Source: Lactobacillus panisapium | GTDB taxonomy: Bacteria; Bacillota; Bacilli; Lactobacillales; Lactobacillaceae | DNA length: 64,000 nt | NCBI RefSeq assembly: GCF_019469265.1 | Contig: NZ_CP048268.1 | Location: 775,501 to 839,500 of the forward strand | Reading direction: 5' to 3' | In this document: positions 37,444 to 46,100 of the stretch, in pieces | Position numbering within the stretch: position 1 is the first letter of the stretch | Layout of the letters: each line of letters opens with the position of its first letter | Made by a program: the position numbers and the translations under genes | The notes under the pieces: model-generated | Database searches by the model: none | What the model was told of the DNA's origin: nothing | What the model saw: the letters and a program-made list of their open reading frames with translations, nothing else

Positions 37444-38268
37444 TTAGTACTGTTTTCCATCTAAGTAGTTTTCAAGCACTTGCAAAACTCCCATTTCGTT
37501 ATTAGAAGGGGCTTCATATTTAGCAATTTGTTTCAACCGTTCATCGCCGTTTTTCATTGCGTAACTGTAGCCAGCAAGTTCAATCATTTCTTTGTCATTC
37601 ATGCCGTCACCAAAAGCAATAAGCTCTTCCGGTTTAACATTGAAATAACGCAAAAAGTACTTGATTCCTTGCCCCTTATTGACACCAGCTGGCATCACAT
37701 CGATATTATCAAAACCACTTGTTGTGCAATGAATTCGTTCGGGATTACTGGCATTAAATTTACGCTCAAGTTCACTAGCGAGTTCAGAGGAACAGCTTAG
37801 CGTTAATTTAGTAAGGCTATCACTTGTTGGAATATCGACTAAGTTATTGACTTCCACTGAATCAGGGTAAAAGAAGTGCATTAAGCTTTTGAATTTAGCC
37901 GGCGCTTTTTTATTCATGTATGCCCGATCCAAACCGCTAGCCGCTATTTTTACTTCTGGATAATTGTCCTGGATAAAGTTGATTAACTTAATGCCAGTTT
38001 TATATGTAAAAACATGGCGGGCAATAATTTGATTATCTTGGGTTAAAATTGAGCCGTTGTCAGCAACGATATCGATCCGATCAAGAAATTCAAAAAAGTC
38101 TTGGCGCAAACGGGATAGCGGCCGACCGCTTGAAACGATAAAGTGAACGTGTTGGGCACGCAATCTGGTCAGTACTTTTTCAAATCGCTGATGATCGAAT
38201 TGCTTGTCATCATTTTCAAAAGTACCGTCCATATCAACTGCAACTGCTTTAAAAGGGATAGATGTCAT
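37444..38268 (-). CDS. Cof-type HAD-IIB phosphatase
   Basis: 274 aa. AVDMDGTFENDDKQFD is motif I, with Phe after Thr instead of the usual Leu. VSSGRPLSRLRQD is motif II and FGDGMNDKEMI motif IV. The cap and the KGQGIKYFLRYF helix are typical. It is a single gene with GGAG upstream. Its substrate is unknown; it is more divergent than the three other Cof paralogs of this window. Confidence 0.87.
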   Translation of the reverse strand: MTSIPFKAVAVDMDGTFENDDKQFDHQRFEKVLTRLRAQHVHFIVSSGRPLSRLRQDFFEFLDRIDIVADNGSILTQDNQIIARHVFTYKTGIKLINFIQDNYPEVKIAASGLDRAYMNKKAPAKFKSLMHFFYPDSVEVNNLVDIPTSDSLTKLTLSCSSELASELERKFNASNPERIHCTTSGFDNIDVMPAGVNKGQGIKYFLRYFNVKPEELIAFGDGMNDKEMIELAGYSYAMKNGDERLKQIAKYEAPSNNEMGVLQVLENYLDGKQY

Positions 38269-38351
38269 TTTACTCTCCTCATTACTAATTTATTAAGTAT
38301 ATTATATAGTAGAAAAGGCCATTACCTCGTTAAAAAATTAGCTTTTACACG

Positions 38352-38386
38352 AAAAAAGATTCATTGCAGACACAATGAATCTTTTC
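38352..38386 (-). terminator. Terminator of the APC permease gene
   Basis: AAAAGATTCATTG / CAATGAATCTTTT with a 6-nt loop, followed on the minus strand by T residues. Confidence 0.85.
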
Positions 38387-38390
38387 TATT

Positions 38391-40052
38391 TTAATTATTA
38401 ATTTTAACAGGCTTTCTTCTGCCAACAAGCCAACAAAATAGAATAGCGACAATCGTCTCAATGATGATCAAGACGATATTCATTCCTAATTTGATTTGAC
38501 CTAAGCTGACGCTAGCACCACCGAACAGGCTATTTTTCTCACCAAGATAAAGATCAAAAATAATCGAACCAATGATTAAAATGAACATTATCAGCCACTG
38601 ATTGCGGCTAAAGGCAATGCCGTATTCTTCTTCTCTGCGTCTGATACTTGGCAAAATTACTCCAAGACCAATTAAAACAACAATGGCAATAATATTAATG
38701 ATTAATTCGTACCACCAATAGCCACTGAATTGTTTAACGTCTTGCGGTGCAATACCGAGAATTGTTGCAACTGCGGTTACAATTAGCAGGAATAGTCCAG
38801 CTAAGTAACCAACCTTGTCATTTTTTAAGAAGACATAATCAGACGGGAACTTCTTGGAATTTTTCCGAATCTGCATAAATGAGAAGAAAATCCAGCAGGT
38901 GACACCCGGTGAAATAATGCCATTGAGGTTTAGTAACCAGTTGAAAATATCATTCATATCTGGCAAAAAGATACCTAGCAACATGATGAAGGCTGATAGA
39001 GCAACCGTTAATACGTAGCCATTGATAGGCAAGCCGTTTTTATCTTTTTTCTGTAAAAAGCGGGGCATATATTTGTCACCAGTATCAGAAATAAGCATTC
39101 TGGTCATGGCATCAAGTAAGACGGCTAATAAAGCTGCGTTATAAAATACGGAAGTCCACGCCCAGATGTAGAGTAAGGTCTTGCCCATTCCATATTGATG
39201 TCCAACCATATCAAAGACATAGTAGGCACCATTCATTTTTAAGTCATTTGGAATATGATAGCTGTTAAAGTAAATACCAAGAGCAAATGATCCAAAAACG
39301 GTTAAGAAGATGGTCATAAGAGCTAGAGCAACCATAGCTTTAGGAAAATCTGATTTTGGTTTCTTCATTTTGGTAACGTATGGTGCAACTAACTCACAAC
39401 CGTTTAAGGCGTAAATCAGCATGGCAATAGTTGTCCAATAATGCATATCAAATTTTGGAATTAAGGTTTTCCAAGTAAATGGTTGAGTGGCCATGTGGCC
39501 GCCGGATTTTGCTAGCCCTAAGAATGCCAAAAAGACAAACATTAAGGTCATGATTAACATTAATCCACCACCAATCGTGGACAATACTTCCATTGAACGG
39601 GAGAAGTAATGCTCGATAATAATGAAAATAATGAACATGGCAAAAGTCATGAGAGCAAACTTAGTATTAGAAATCTGATTTTGAAACTTCTCTGAGCCAG
39701 TTATTGCCCACCCGATGTCAACAATAATTTCATTAGCTGAATCGACCGCATAAGGAATCGAAGCTGCCCAGTATGTCCAAGCAGTAAAGTAACCTAAGAA
39801 TTCGCCATTAGTGCCCCGGACCCAAGAAGAAAGTCCGCCACCTTCATGGTTAAAGACCGAACCAAGTTGGCCAACCATTAATGAGTATGGAATAACATAG
39901 AATAGACACATGATAATCCAGGAAGTGACAACAGGCATTCCCTGGTTTTGGAAATTATACATGATATCATCGAGGCCAATAACCGTACAAAAGGCCATCA
40001 AGGTCAGTACGGGCCACGAGATAAATTTCTGATTAGAATTTATTTCCTCCAC
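38391..40052 (-). CDS. APC-superfamily amino-acid permease
   Basis: 553 aa with 12-13 membrane helices. The start FISWPVLTLMAFCTVIGLDDIMYNFQNQGMPVV and the GGGLSSWVRGTNGEFLGYFTAWTYWAASIPYAVD segment correspond to helices 1 and 2-3 of glutamate/GABA-antiporter-like (YjeM-like) APC proteins. The substrate is most likely an amino acid or amine and may be exchanged for its product, but no decarboxylase gene is adjacent. The gene is monocistronic and divergent from yebC. Confidence 0.82.
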   Translation of the reverse strand: MEEINSNQKFISWPVLTLMAFCTVIGLDDIMYNFQNQGMPVVTSWIIMCLFYVIPYSLMVGQLGSVFNHEGGGLSSWVRGTNGEFLGYFTAWTYWAASIPYAVDSANEIIVDIGWAITGSEKFQNQISNTKFALMTFAMFIIFIIIEHYFSRSMEVLSTIGGGLMLIMTLMFVFLAFLGLAKSGGHMATQPFTWKTLIPKFDMHYWTTIAMLIYALNGCELVAPYVTKMKKPKSDFPKAMVALALMTIFLTVFGSFALGIYFNSYHIPNDLKMNGAYYVFDMVGHQYGMGKTLLYIWAWTSVFYNAALLAVLLDAMTRMLISDTGDKYMPRFLQKKDKNGLPINGYVLTVALSAFIMLLGIFLPDMNDIFNWLLNLNGIISPGVTCWIFFSFMQIRKNSKKFPSDYVFLKNDKVGYLAGLFLLIVTAVATILGIAPQDVKQFSGYWWYELIINIIAIVVLIGLGVILPSIRRREEEYGIAFSRNQWLIMFILIIGSIIFDLYLGEKNSLFGGASVSLGQIKLGMNIVLIIIETIVAILFCWLVGRRKPVKINN

Positions 40053-40274
40053 AAAAGTTCTCTCCTTTAAATTAAACTAACGTTTCCATTTTACTAATTA
40101 AAAGTGAGAATGACTAGGGTAAATCACGAAATTATTGCAGGCTATCCTTCTAAAAATGCGTAATTATATAAATTAAAGAAAAAATTTCCTTAACTAGTTG
40201 CTAGTATTGAATTTTCCGTGTCTGTGCGGTAAGATTATATCGTTAATAATTTACCAAAAGAAAGAAGGATTCTT

Positions 40275-41003
40275 ATGTCAGGACATTCAAAATGGCACAA
40301 TATTCAAGGCCGCAAGAATGCGCAAGACGCAAAGAGAGGTAAAATTTTCCAAAAATTATCTCGTGAAATATATATGGCTGCAAAGAATGGTGGTCCTGAT
40401 CCCTCTGGGAATCCTAACTTGCGAATGGTGATGGACAAGGCTCGGGCCAACAACATGCCTAAGACAAATATTGATCGGGCTCTTAAGAAGGCTGAAGGAA
40501 ATTCAGACGAGCATTATGACGAGATTACCTATGAAGGTTATGCTCCTGGTGGTATTGCTGTTTTTGTTGAGGCTTTGACCGATAACAAGAACCGGACCGC
40601 TTCAGCTGTTCGAGTTGCTTTTACTCGTAATGGTGGTTCACTTGGTGCTACTGGATCAGTTGCCTATATGTTTGATCGCAAAGGTTACATTGTTATTGAT
40701 CGGACAACAACAGATGCTGATGAAGATCAGATGTTGTTAGACGTAATGGACGCCGGTGGTGATGATTTGCAAACCAGTGACGATGCCTTTGAAATTTACA
40801 CAGATCCAAAGCAATTCGCTCAAGTTCGTGATGCACTGGAAAAGGCTGGTTACAAGCTTGCTAATGCTGAACTTACAATGATTCCAGAGAACACGACGCC
40901 AGTTCCAGAAGAAAAGAAAGATCAATTTGCTAACCTAGTTGATGCACTTGAAGACGATGACGATGTCCAAAACGTCTACACTGCAGCAGCTGACGAAGAT
41001 TAG
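40275..41003 (+). CDS. yebC: YebC/PmpR-family protein (TACO1-like)
   Basis: 242 aa. [51 protein letters not shown] is almost invariant for the family, and the end is [20 protein letters not shown]. Relatives act as transcription regulators, and TACO1/YebC-like proteins assist translation of difficult proline stretches. It is monocistronic, with AAAGAAGG before the ATG and a terminator after it. Confidence 0.96.
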   Translation: MSGHSKWHNIQGRKNAQDAKRGKIFQKLSREIYMAAKNGGPDPSGNPNLRMVMDKARANNMPKTNIDRALKKAEGNSDEHYDEITYEGYAPGGIAVFVEALTDNKNRTASAVRVAFTRNGGSLGATGSVAYMFDRKGYIVIDRTTTDADEDQMLLDVMDAGGDDLQTSDDAFEIYTDPKQFAQVRDALEKAGYKLANAELTMIPENTTPVPEEKKDQFANLVDALEDDDDVQNVYTAAADED

Positions 41004-41053
41004 TACTATGTTGATTTTTGCTTTGATTTTAAAACAAAAAAATATTTAAAATT

Positions 41054-41096
41054 AACCCTTTAGATTAGTTTGAAACTTTTCTAAAGGGTTTTTATT
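41054..41096 (+). terminator. Terminator after yebC
   Basis: Perfect 11-bp stem AACCCTTTAGA / TCTAAAGGGTT with a 15-nt loop and a T run. Confidence 0.88.
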
Positions 41097-41290
41097 TTAG
41101 CTGATTTTTCAACGTGTAGTGCAAATTAATGATGAATAACGAATATTTTTTACTAAAAATAGATATATTTTACGTGATTTTTAGAATATAATTTGAAATA
41201 AGTACTAGATTGATGGTCTTACTACCATAAATTACGTACTATTAATTTTCATCATAAACTTATTGATTTGAGCCATAGGAGGATATGGTA

Positions 41291-42211
41291 ATGAGTAAAC
41301 CCATTATTTTAAGTACGGATCCCGGTATCGATGATGCCGTTGCTTTGGCAATCTTATTGTTTGATCGTCAGGTTGACGTCAAACTAATTGCAGCCGCTGC
41401 CGGAAATGTCGGAATTGAGCAGACTCTAACAAATGTTTTAAAACTAGAAAAATTTTTGAATAAAAAGGTTCCAGTTGTTCAAGGATGTAAAAGGGCCATC
41501 GTCAAAAAGCCAATCGACGCGGCCAGTGTTCATGGCAAGTCGGGAATGGACGGTTATAAGTTCCCAGAGCCAGATAACAGCCTTCTTTTAGAAAATCAAG
41601 TTGCACCGGAAGCAATTCATCAAGTTGTTGCTAATTCACCGGAAAAAGTGACTTTGGTTGGCATAGCACCACTGACGGATTTTGCCATGTATATTCGGCT
41701 TTATCCCGCTGATCTAGCTAATATCGAGGAACTGGTAATGATGGGTGGCTGTATCGGAAGAGGAAATTACGGCGTTTTATCAGAATTCAATATTGCGGGT
41801 GATCCCGAGGCTGCTAAGATAGTGTTTGAAAGTGGCTTAAAAATTCGTGTGGCTCCGTTAGAATTAGGCTTTCAAGCAAAAATCAAACCTGAAGTAAGTG
41901 AACAAATCAAGTCTTTAGGTAAAGTAGGTGATATGTTTTATAGCTTGTTTAAACGATACCGGGGTGGTAGTTTCAATACTGGTCTTAAAATTTATGACGC
42001 GTTGGCTGCTGGTATCTTACTTAAGCCAGAAATGTTTGAGTTTGAAGAAACGCATGTCGAAATAATAACAGATAGTGGCTATACTTACGGTGCTTCCTTG
42101 ATGGATTTCAATGATAAATTGCACCAATCTCCTAATGCAATAATTGGTAAATCAGTCAATGTCGCAGAATTTGTTGAATGGTTCGTTAGCGCTATTAAAC
42201 AGGCTAGCTAA
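41291..42211 (+). CDS. Inosine/uridine-preferring nucleoside hydrolase
   Basis: 306 aa. The calcium site DPGIDDAVAL at residues 11-20, FNIAGDPEAAKIVFESG and GSFNTGLKIYDALAAGILLKP with the Asp near the C-terminal end are those of the nucleoside hydrolase family. It splits ribonucleosides into base and ribose in the cytoplasm. ATG 41285 is only 2 nt from AGGAGG (41277-41282), so ATG 41291 at 8 nt is chosen. It is followed 19 bases later by a DcuC-like transporter gene, an unusual partner. Confidence 0.9.
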   Translation: MSKPIILSTDPGIDDAVALAILLFDRQVDVKLIAAAAGNVGIEQTLTNVLKLEKFLNKKVPVVQGCKRAIVKKPIDAASVHGKSGMDGYKFPEPDNSLLLENQVAPEAIHQVVANSPEKVTLVGIAPLTDFAMYIRLYPADLANIEELVMMGGCIGRGNYGVLSEFNIAGDPEAAKIVFESGLKIRVAPLELGFQAKIKPEVSEQIKSLGKVGDMFYSLFKRYRGGSFNTGLKIYDALAAGILLKPEMFEFEETHVEIITDSGYTYGASLMDFNDKLHQSPNAIIGKSVNVAEFVEWFVSAIKQAS

Positions 42212-42230
42212 ACAGAAAGAAGTATTTTAA

Positions 42231-43637
42231 ATGAGTCAAACAATCGCAATAATTCTTACATTGCTTTCCGTAGGCATTTTAGTTTATATGTTATCGAAAA
42301 AGATGGATATTAAAATCGTCTTATTTGCCTTAGGCTTGTTGCTGCTATATTGTGCCGTTTTTATGGGCAATAAAGTGACCGTATTGCAGCCTGTCTCCAG
42401 CCAATTTTTAAAACCAATTCAAGTAATGATCGATCAGTTCACGACGACATTGTCGCAAGCTGGTTTTGTAATTTTATTATTGGCAGGCTACAGCGCTTAT
42501 ATGAGTCACATCGGTGCAAATGACATTACGGTTACCGGACTAACTTCTTCAATGAAGGGGATTAAGTCGGTATATTTATTAGTCCCAATTGTCTTTTTGA
42601 TGGATAACATATTATCATTAGTAGTTCCGAGCGCTTCAAACTTAGCAATTATCTTGCTAGCGACTTTATATCCAGTCTTGCGTTCAACGGGAATGAGCAG
42701 ACTAACCTCAGCGGCTTTAATTGCCACATCGGCAACAATTATCCCTACGCCACTTGGCTCCGATAATGTTGCGATGGCAAATGCATTGCACATGTCAACC
42801 ACCCAGTATGTCTTTAATTATCACGCCTTAATTTCTATTCCAACTTTATTATTAATGGCGTTAGTGCAGTATTTTTGGCAAAAACATGAAGATAAAAAAG
42901 ATGGTCCAGAAATTAGTTATGAGCAAGAACTAAAAGAATATGGCATTGAAGATGAAAGTGCTAAAACGACAAAAGCGATTAATGGCAAATTTATGCGCTT
43001 TATTTATGGTGTATTACCGTTAATGCCAATCATTATTCTTATCGTCAATTTTATCTTTAATATTGCTCAAGGAAACGACTCAACAATGAGTGTTCAGGCA
43101 GTAACACTAATTAGTTGGATAATCGCAATCATTATTGAGCTAATTAATTGTAGGGATGCAAAGCAAGTTTTAAAGGATACCAACGTCTTTATTAAAGGAA
43201 TGGGCAATGCAATGGGAATAGTTGTTTTGTTAATTGCTGCTCAAACTTATGTCCAAGGATTAAATGCGATTGGTATCATGTCAATGATCCAGAATGCGAT
43301 GCTTCATGTTAAAGGAGCAGGAATATTGCTACCATTAATTATGGTTGCCTTTACTGCAGTAATTGTTATTCTTAGTGGTAGTGGAATTGCTCTAATTTTT
43401 GCGATGATCCCATTAATTGTTCCGTTAGCTAAATCGGCGGGCATTGCACCACAGCAATTATCAGTCCCAATCCAACTGGCTGGCAATTTATTAAGAGCCG
43501 TCTCACCAGTAGCTGCTGTCGTATTAATTGTATCTGAGGCCACACACGTGGAGCCTGGACAGATTATTAAGCGAACCACGGTACCGATGATTAGTGGTGT
43601 AGTAATAATGTTAATTTTGTCATTCATTTTGCTTTAA
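42231..43637 (+). CDS. DcuC/YfcC-like transporter
   Basis: 468 aa, about 12 hydrophobic helices. The DcuC-family pattern is seen in ILLLAGYSAYMSHIGANDITVTGLTSSMKGIK, VVPSASNLAIILLATLYPVLRSTGMSRLTSAALIATSATIIPTPLGSDNVAMANAL, and the C-terminal ILSGSGIALIFAMIPLIVPLAKSAGI with two-fold repeat. DcuC relatives carry dicarboxylates or peptides, but the joint operon with a nucleoside hydrolase makes nucleoside, purine base or ribose products possible. The true substrate cannot be told from the sequence. Confidence 0.8.
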   Translation: MSQTIAIILTLLSVGILVYMLSKKMDIKIVLFALGLLLLYCAVFMGNKVTVLQPVSSQFLKPIQVMIDQFTTTLSQAGFVILLLAGYSAYMSHIGANDITVTGLTSSMKGIKSVYLLVPIVFLMDNILSLVVPSASNLAIILLATLYPVLRSTGMSRLTSAALIATSATIIPTPLGSDNVAMANALHMSTTQYVFNYHALISIPTLLLMALVQYFWQKHEDKKDGPEISYEQELKEYGIEDESAKTTKAINGKFMRFIYGVLPLMPIIILIVNFIFNIAQGNDSTMSVQAVTLISWIIAIIIELINCRDAKQVLKDTNVFIKGMGNAMGIVVLLIAAQTYVQGLNAIGIMSMIQNAMLHVKGAGILLPLIMVAFTAVIVILSGSGIALIFAMIPLIVPLAKSAGIAPQQLSVPIQLAGNLLRAVSPVAAVVLIVSEATHVEPGQIIKRTTVPMISGVVIMLILSFILL

Positions 43638-43675
43638 TGCAGGATATAAAGTAACAATCTTTAATTAAAATAAAA

Positions 43676-43750
43676 AAACAAAAAGGTCCTAAGTAATCCT
43701 CTGAATTAGTAATAAGCTATTATCAGAGCTAAGCTTAGGCTTTTTGTTTT
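43676..43750. terminator. Large two-stage hairpin, bidirectional terminator
   Basis: Outer stem AAACAAAAAG with CCTAAG, mirrored by CTTAGG and CTTTTTGTTT, and an inner CTCTGA / TCAGAG hairpin separated by a 17-nt loop. It ends the nucleoside hydrolase operon and the convergent XRE gene. Confidence 0.75.
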
Positions 43751-43792
43751 GTGGTAATGTTCTTTTAAATATAAATTGATTATTTAGTTGTG

Positions 43793-44122
43793 TTAGTGCT
43801 TGTCTTTTGGGCTCTTTTCATGAATATCTTCTTCCATGAGAAAGCCAAGCATTTTAATGTATTTATCTGGAATAGGATGACCTTGATAAAATAACGGCAT
43901 AGTTGTATCCGCTAGATCTATCCCTTTATTGTTATCCTGTCCGAGTAAAAAATCCGTCGAAACGTGAAGAACTTTAGCTACTTTAGTTAAAGATTCAATC
44001 GAAGGTTTAATTACTTTCCAGCGATAAATACTATTTTCCCCAATATGGGCTTTTTTTGCTACTTCTTTAACGGACATTCCGTGCTTTTTGGCAGTTTTAT
44101 AAATACGAGTATAGACATTCAT
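43793..44122 (-). CDS. XRE-family helix-turn-helix regulator
   Basis: 109 aa. An N-terminal HTH of the Cro/CI type (about residues 14-70: GMSVKEVAKKAHIGENSIYRWKVIKPSIESLTKVAKVLHVSTDFLLG) is followed by a short tail of about 35 residues without a known sensor motif. The ribosome binding site AAGGAAAGAG on the minus strand lies before the ATG. Two ATCA-N4-TGAT palindromes upstream may be its own operators. It sits between the nucleoside operon and the comG region. Confidence 0.82.
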   Translation of the reverse strand: MNVYTRIYKTAKKHGMSVKEVAKKAHIGENSIYRWKVIKPSIESLTKVAKVLHVSTDFLLGQDNNKGIDLADTTMPLFYQGHPIPDKYIKMLGFLMEEDIHEKSPKDKH

Positions 44123-44146
44123 GGCAACTCTTTCCTTAAAAAAAGT

Positions 44147-44158
44147 ATCACAAATGAT
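44147..44158. promoter_or_regulatory. Operator-like palindrome, proximal to the XRE gene
   Basis: ATCACAAATGAT with half-sites ATCA and TGAT, 25 bases upstream of the XRE start. It matches the distal site at 44307 in arms and spacing, so both may bind the same dimer. It lies at the place of a core promoter or leader. Confidence 0.4.
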
Positions 44159-44306
44159 TGTCTTTTTCGCTTGACCGCTATCAAAGGTGGTATTATAATA
44201 AAACCATCCACAAGATGGACTGCGTAAAGACTTTTCATATTGTGTAACGTTTGAATTAAGTAGTCATTATTTGGGATTGGCTACTTTTTTGCTATATCTA
44301 AATAGT

Positions 44307-44318
44307 ATCACTAGTGAT
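44307..44318. promoter_or_regulatory. Operator-like perfect palindrome, distal
   Basis: ATCACTAGTGAT is a perfect 12-bp palindrome, flanked by GT and AG. It shares the ATCA-N4-TGAT plan with the site at 44147-44158. The two are 160 bases apart, enough for looping or for separate promoters. Confidence 0.4.
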
Positions 44319-44662
44319 AGCAAAAAAAACAATATTTTGTATTATGTTACGTCCACAAAAGTGTCCGTGTATTATTAACTAACAGCATAATGTGCCAAAA
44401 TTTGGCAAGGACCATAAAAATATTCATTACTACGTTTTGTATTATTATATGAATTTATTTTTGTAAGTCAATTATTTTATTCTAAATACAAAATTGCTTA
44501 AAGATAGTTAAGCGTATTACTATTCGTGAATAGTGATATGGGTATAGTATTTGTTTAGTAAAACAATAAATCTTGTAAAATCAGTGATATTTGTAGATTA
44601 CTTAAGAGGGTTTAGTGTATACTCATAAATTGACTTAAAAATAATACTGATATTTCGAACAG

Positions 44663-44690
44663 TTGACTGAATTATAAAAAGTTAAATAAT
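44663..44690 (+). promoter_or_regulatory. Possible promoter before the 38-aa ORF
   Basis: -35 TTGACT (44663-44668), 16-bp spacer, -10 AATAAT (44685-44690). It stands about 44 bases before the small ORF start. The surrounding region is AT-rich, which raises the chance of a false match. Confidence 0.3.
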
Positions 44691-44733
44691 TATTTTATTT
44701 TTTTAGCATACGACCAGAAAGGAGAGTGATGCC

Positions 44734-44850
44734 TTGGGAGTAGACGCATTAAATACTAATCAAATCGGAGCAAAAGAGTTAAATTCGTTTAAGTTTCCTA
44801 ACAGAACACCTATTCGACAAATACAGCAAATCTCTTATGCAAACAGATGA
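44734..44850 (+). CDS. Possible small protein of 38 aa
   Basis: AAAGGAGAG (44718-44726) lies 7 nt before TTG 44734, which opens a frame of 38 codons with a TGA stop. The peptide begins MGVDALNTNQIGAKE and ends QQISYANR; it is polar, net basic at the C-terminal end, with no signal peptide, double-Gly leader or membrane helix. It is in an otherwise gene-free 1 kb region in front of comGA. The ribosome binding site is better than expected by chance, but translation is unproven. Confidence 0.4.
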   Translation: MGVDALNTNQIGAKELNSFKFPNRTPIRQIQQISYANR

Positions 44851-44944
44851 GTAAGAGGAAAACATACTAAATTTATTCTTTTCTAGGGATTTTATTAATT
44901 ACATAATATTCTATACAAATCTATACAAATACAAACATTATCTT

Positions 44945-45044
44945 TTAGAGTGAGAGACTGTTTTCCACCCCTTCTAAGCGAGCTTGATTGGGGCGATTGG
45001 TATTTAAGCGCAAAAAGGGCAGCATGCAAATGCTGCTCTTTTTG
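44945..45044 (+). ncRNA. Possible small structured RNA before comGA
   Basis: A hairpin with CCCC (44968-44971) and GGGG (44990-44993), a symmetric 4-nt internal loop and an AAG/CTT tip lies 20 bases before a very strong terminator (45012-45044). No ORF feeds this terminator. A direct repeat of TCTATACAAA with a CATTAT-like -10 lies just upstream. Together these suggest a short independent transcript. No known RNA family is recognised. Confidence 0.3.
45012..45044 (+). terminator. Strong terminator upstream of comGA
   Basis: 14-bp stem AAAAAGGGCAGCAT / ATGCTGCTCTTTTT with one G-T pair and a 4-nt loop. It shields comGA from upstream transcription. Confidence 0.9.
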
Positions 45045-45125
45045 TTTGCTAAAAATTTTTCTTTTTAAAAAATAAAATCGTTTTTTTGCGTAACTAATAC
45101 TGGTGACAAAAATAAGGGGGTATTT

Positions 45126-46100
45126 ATGCGAGTTAAAGAAACGGTTAATTCACTGATTGAACAAGCGATTCAAAAACATGCAAGTGATATTTTCTTTTTA
45201 ATTCAGAATCAAGAACTGATTATCAACTTGCGCACAATAGCTGGTATTAAACGGCAAAGATCATTTTCTGTAAATGAAGGAAGGGAAGTAATTAATTTTT
45301 TGAAATTTGCGGCACAAATGGACATTGCCGAACATCGCCGGCCGCAAGTTGGAGCGCTTGAATATCAATTTAACCACGAAAAATATTATTTACGTTTATC
45401 AAGTATTGGTGACTATAACGATAATGAATCACTTGTTATCAGGATAATTTATCGAATTGGTGCAAGTAAGTTTTTTTACAGTAAACAACTGCAGCGTTTA
45501 GAAAAATTAACGCAAAAAAGAGGGCTTATTCTAACAAGCGGTCCCACTGGTTCGGGAAAAACAACTACGATGTACAAATTGGCTAAGCGCATGAGCAAGA
45601 GCCAAATGGTGATGACAATTGAAGATCCAGTGGAAATCCAGGAAAAGTCATTTTTACAAACACAGGTTAATTTTGAGGCTGGCATCACATACACTAAACT
45701 TCTTGAAGCTGCAATGCGCCATCGCCCAGATATTTTAATTATTGGTGAAATACGAAACAGCGCGACTGCACGGCTGGCAGTTGATGCTGCTTTAAGTGGC
45801 CATTTGGTTTTCGCCACTGTGCATGCAAAAAGTACACTGCAGACACTATCAAGGTTAGAAAGTCTTCATGTTAATGCCAATGAGTTAAGTAATTGCCTTA
45901 CCGCTATTTGCTATCAACGGTTATTACCGACTGTAAATGGTTCGTCCTGCTTAATGGATATTGCAGCAGAAGACGATCTAACAAATGCACTTAGTCAGAG
46001 TATCCGTTCAGATTTTATTAACTGGCCCAGTAACTTAACTAAATTATGTGAGGGAGGACAGATCAGTGCGCAGGTATATGAACGGTTTAAAAAAGGATAA
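45126..46100 (+). CDS. comGA: Competence pilus ATPase ComGA
   Basis: 324 aa type II/IV secretion ATPase. Walker A GPTGSGKTTT at 139-148, the Asp box TIEDPVEIQ, Walker B PDILIIGEIRNS and the His box LSGHLVFATVHAKST are intact. It drives assembly of the competence pseudopilus for DNA uptake. It is the first gene of the comG operon, with AAGGGGG before the ATG. The tail overlaps comGB. No sigma-A promoter is obvious; control by a competence sigma factor, as in other lactobacilli, is likely. Confidence 0.95.
   Translation: MRVKETVNSLIEQAIQKHASDIFFLIQNQELIINLRTIAGIKRQRSFSVNEGREVINFLKFAAQMDIAEHRRPQVGALEYQFNHEKYYLRLSSIGDYNDNESLVIRIIYRIGASKFFYSKQLQRLEKLTQKRGLILTSGPTGSGKTTTMYKLAKRMSKSQMVMTIEDPVEIQEKSFLQTQVNFEAGITYTKLLEAAMRHRPDILIIGEIRNSATARLAVDAALSGHLVFATVHAKSTLQTLSRLESLHVNANELSNCLTAICYQRLLPTVNGSSCLMDIAAEDDLTNALSQSIRSDFINWPSNLTKLCEGGQISAQVYERFKKG

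Noticed and set aside
43304..43627. Minus-strand frame inside the DcuC-like gene
   Set aside because: Antisense translation of membrane helices; no start signal.
44881..44940. CRISPR or iteron-like repeats (TCTATACAAA twice)
   Set aside because: Only two adjacent copies of about 10 bases; no regular spacers and no cas or rep genes.
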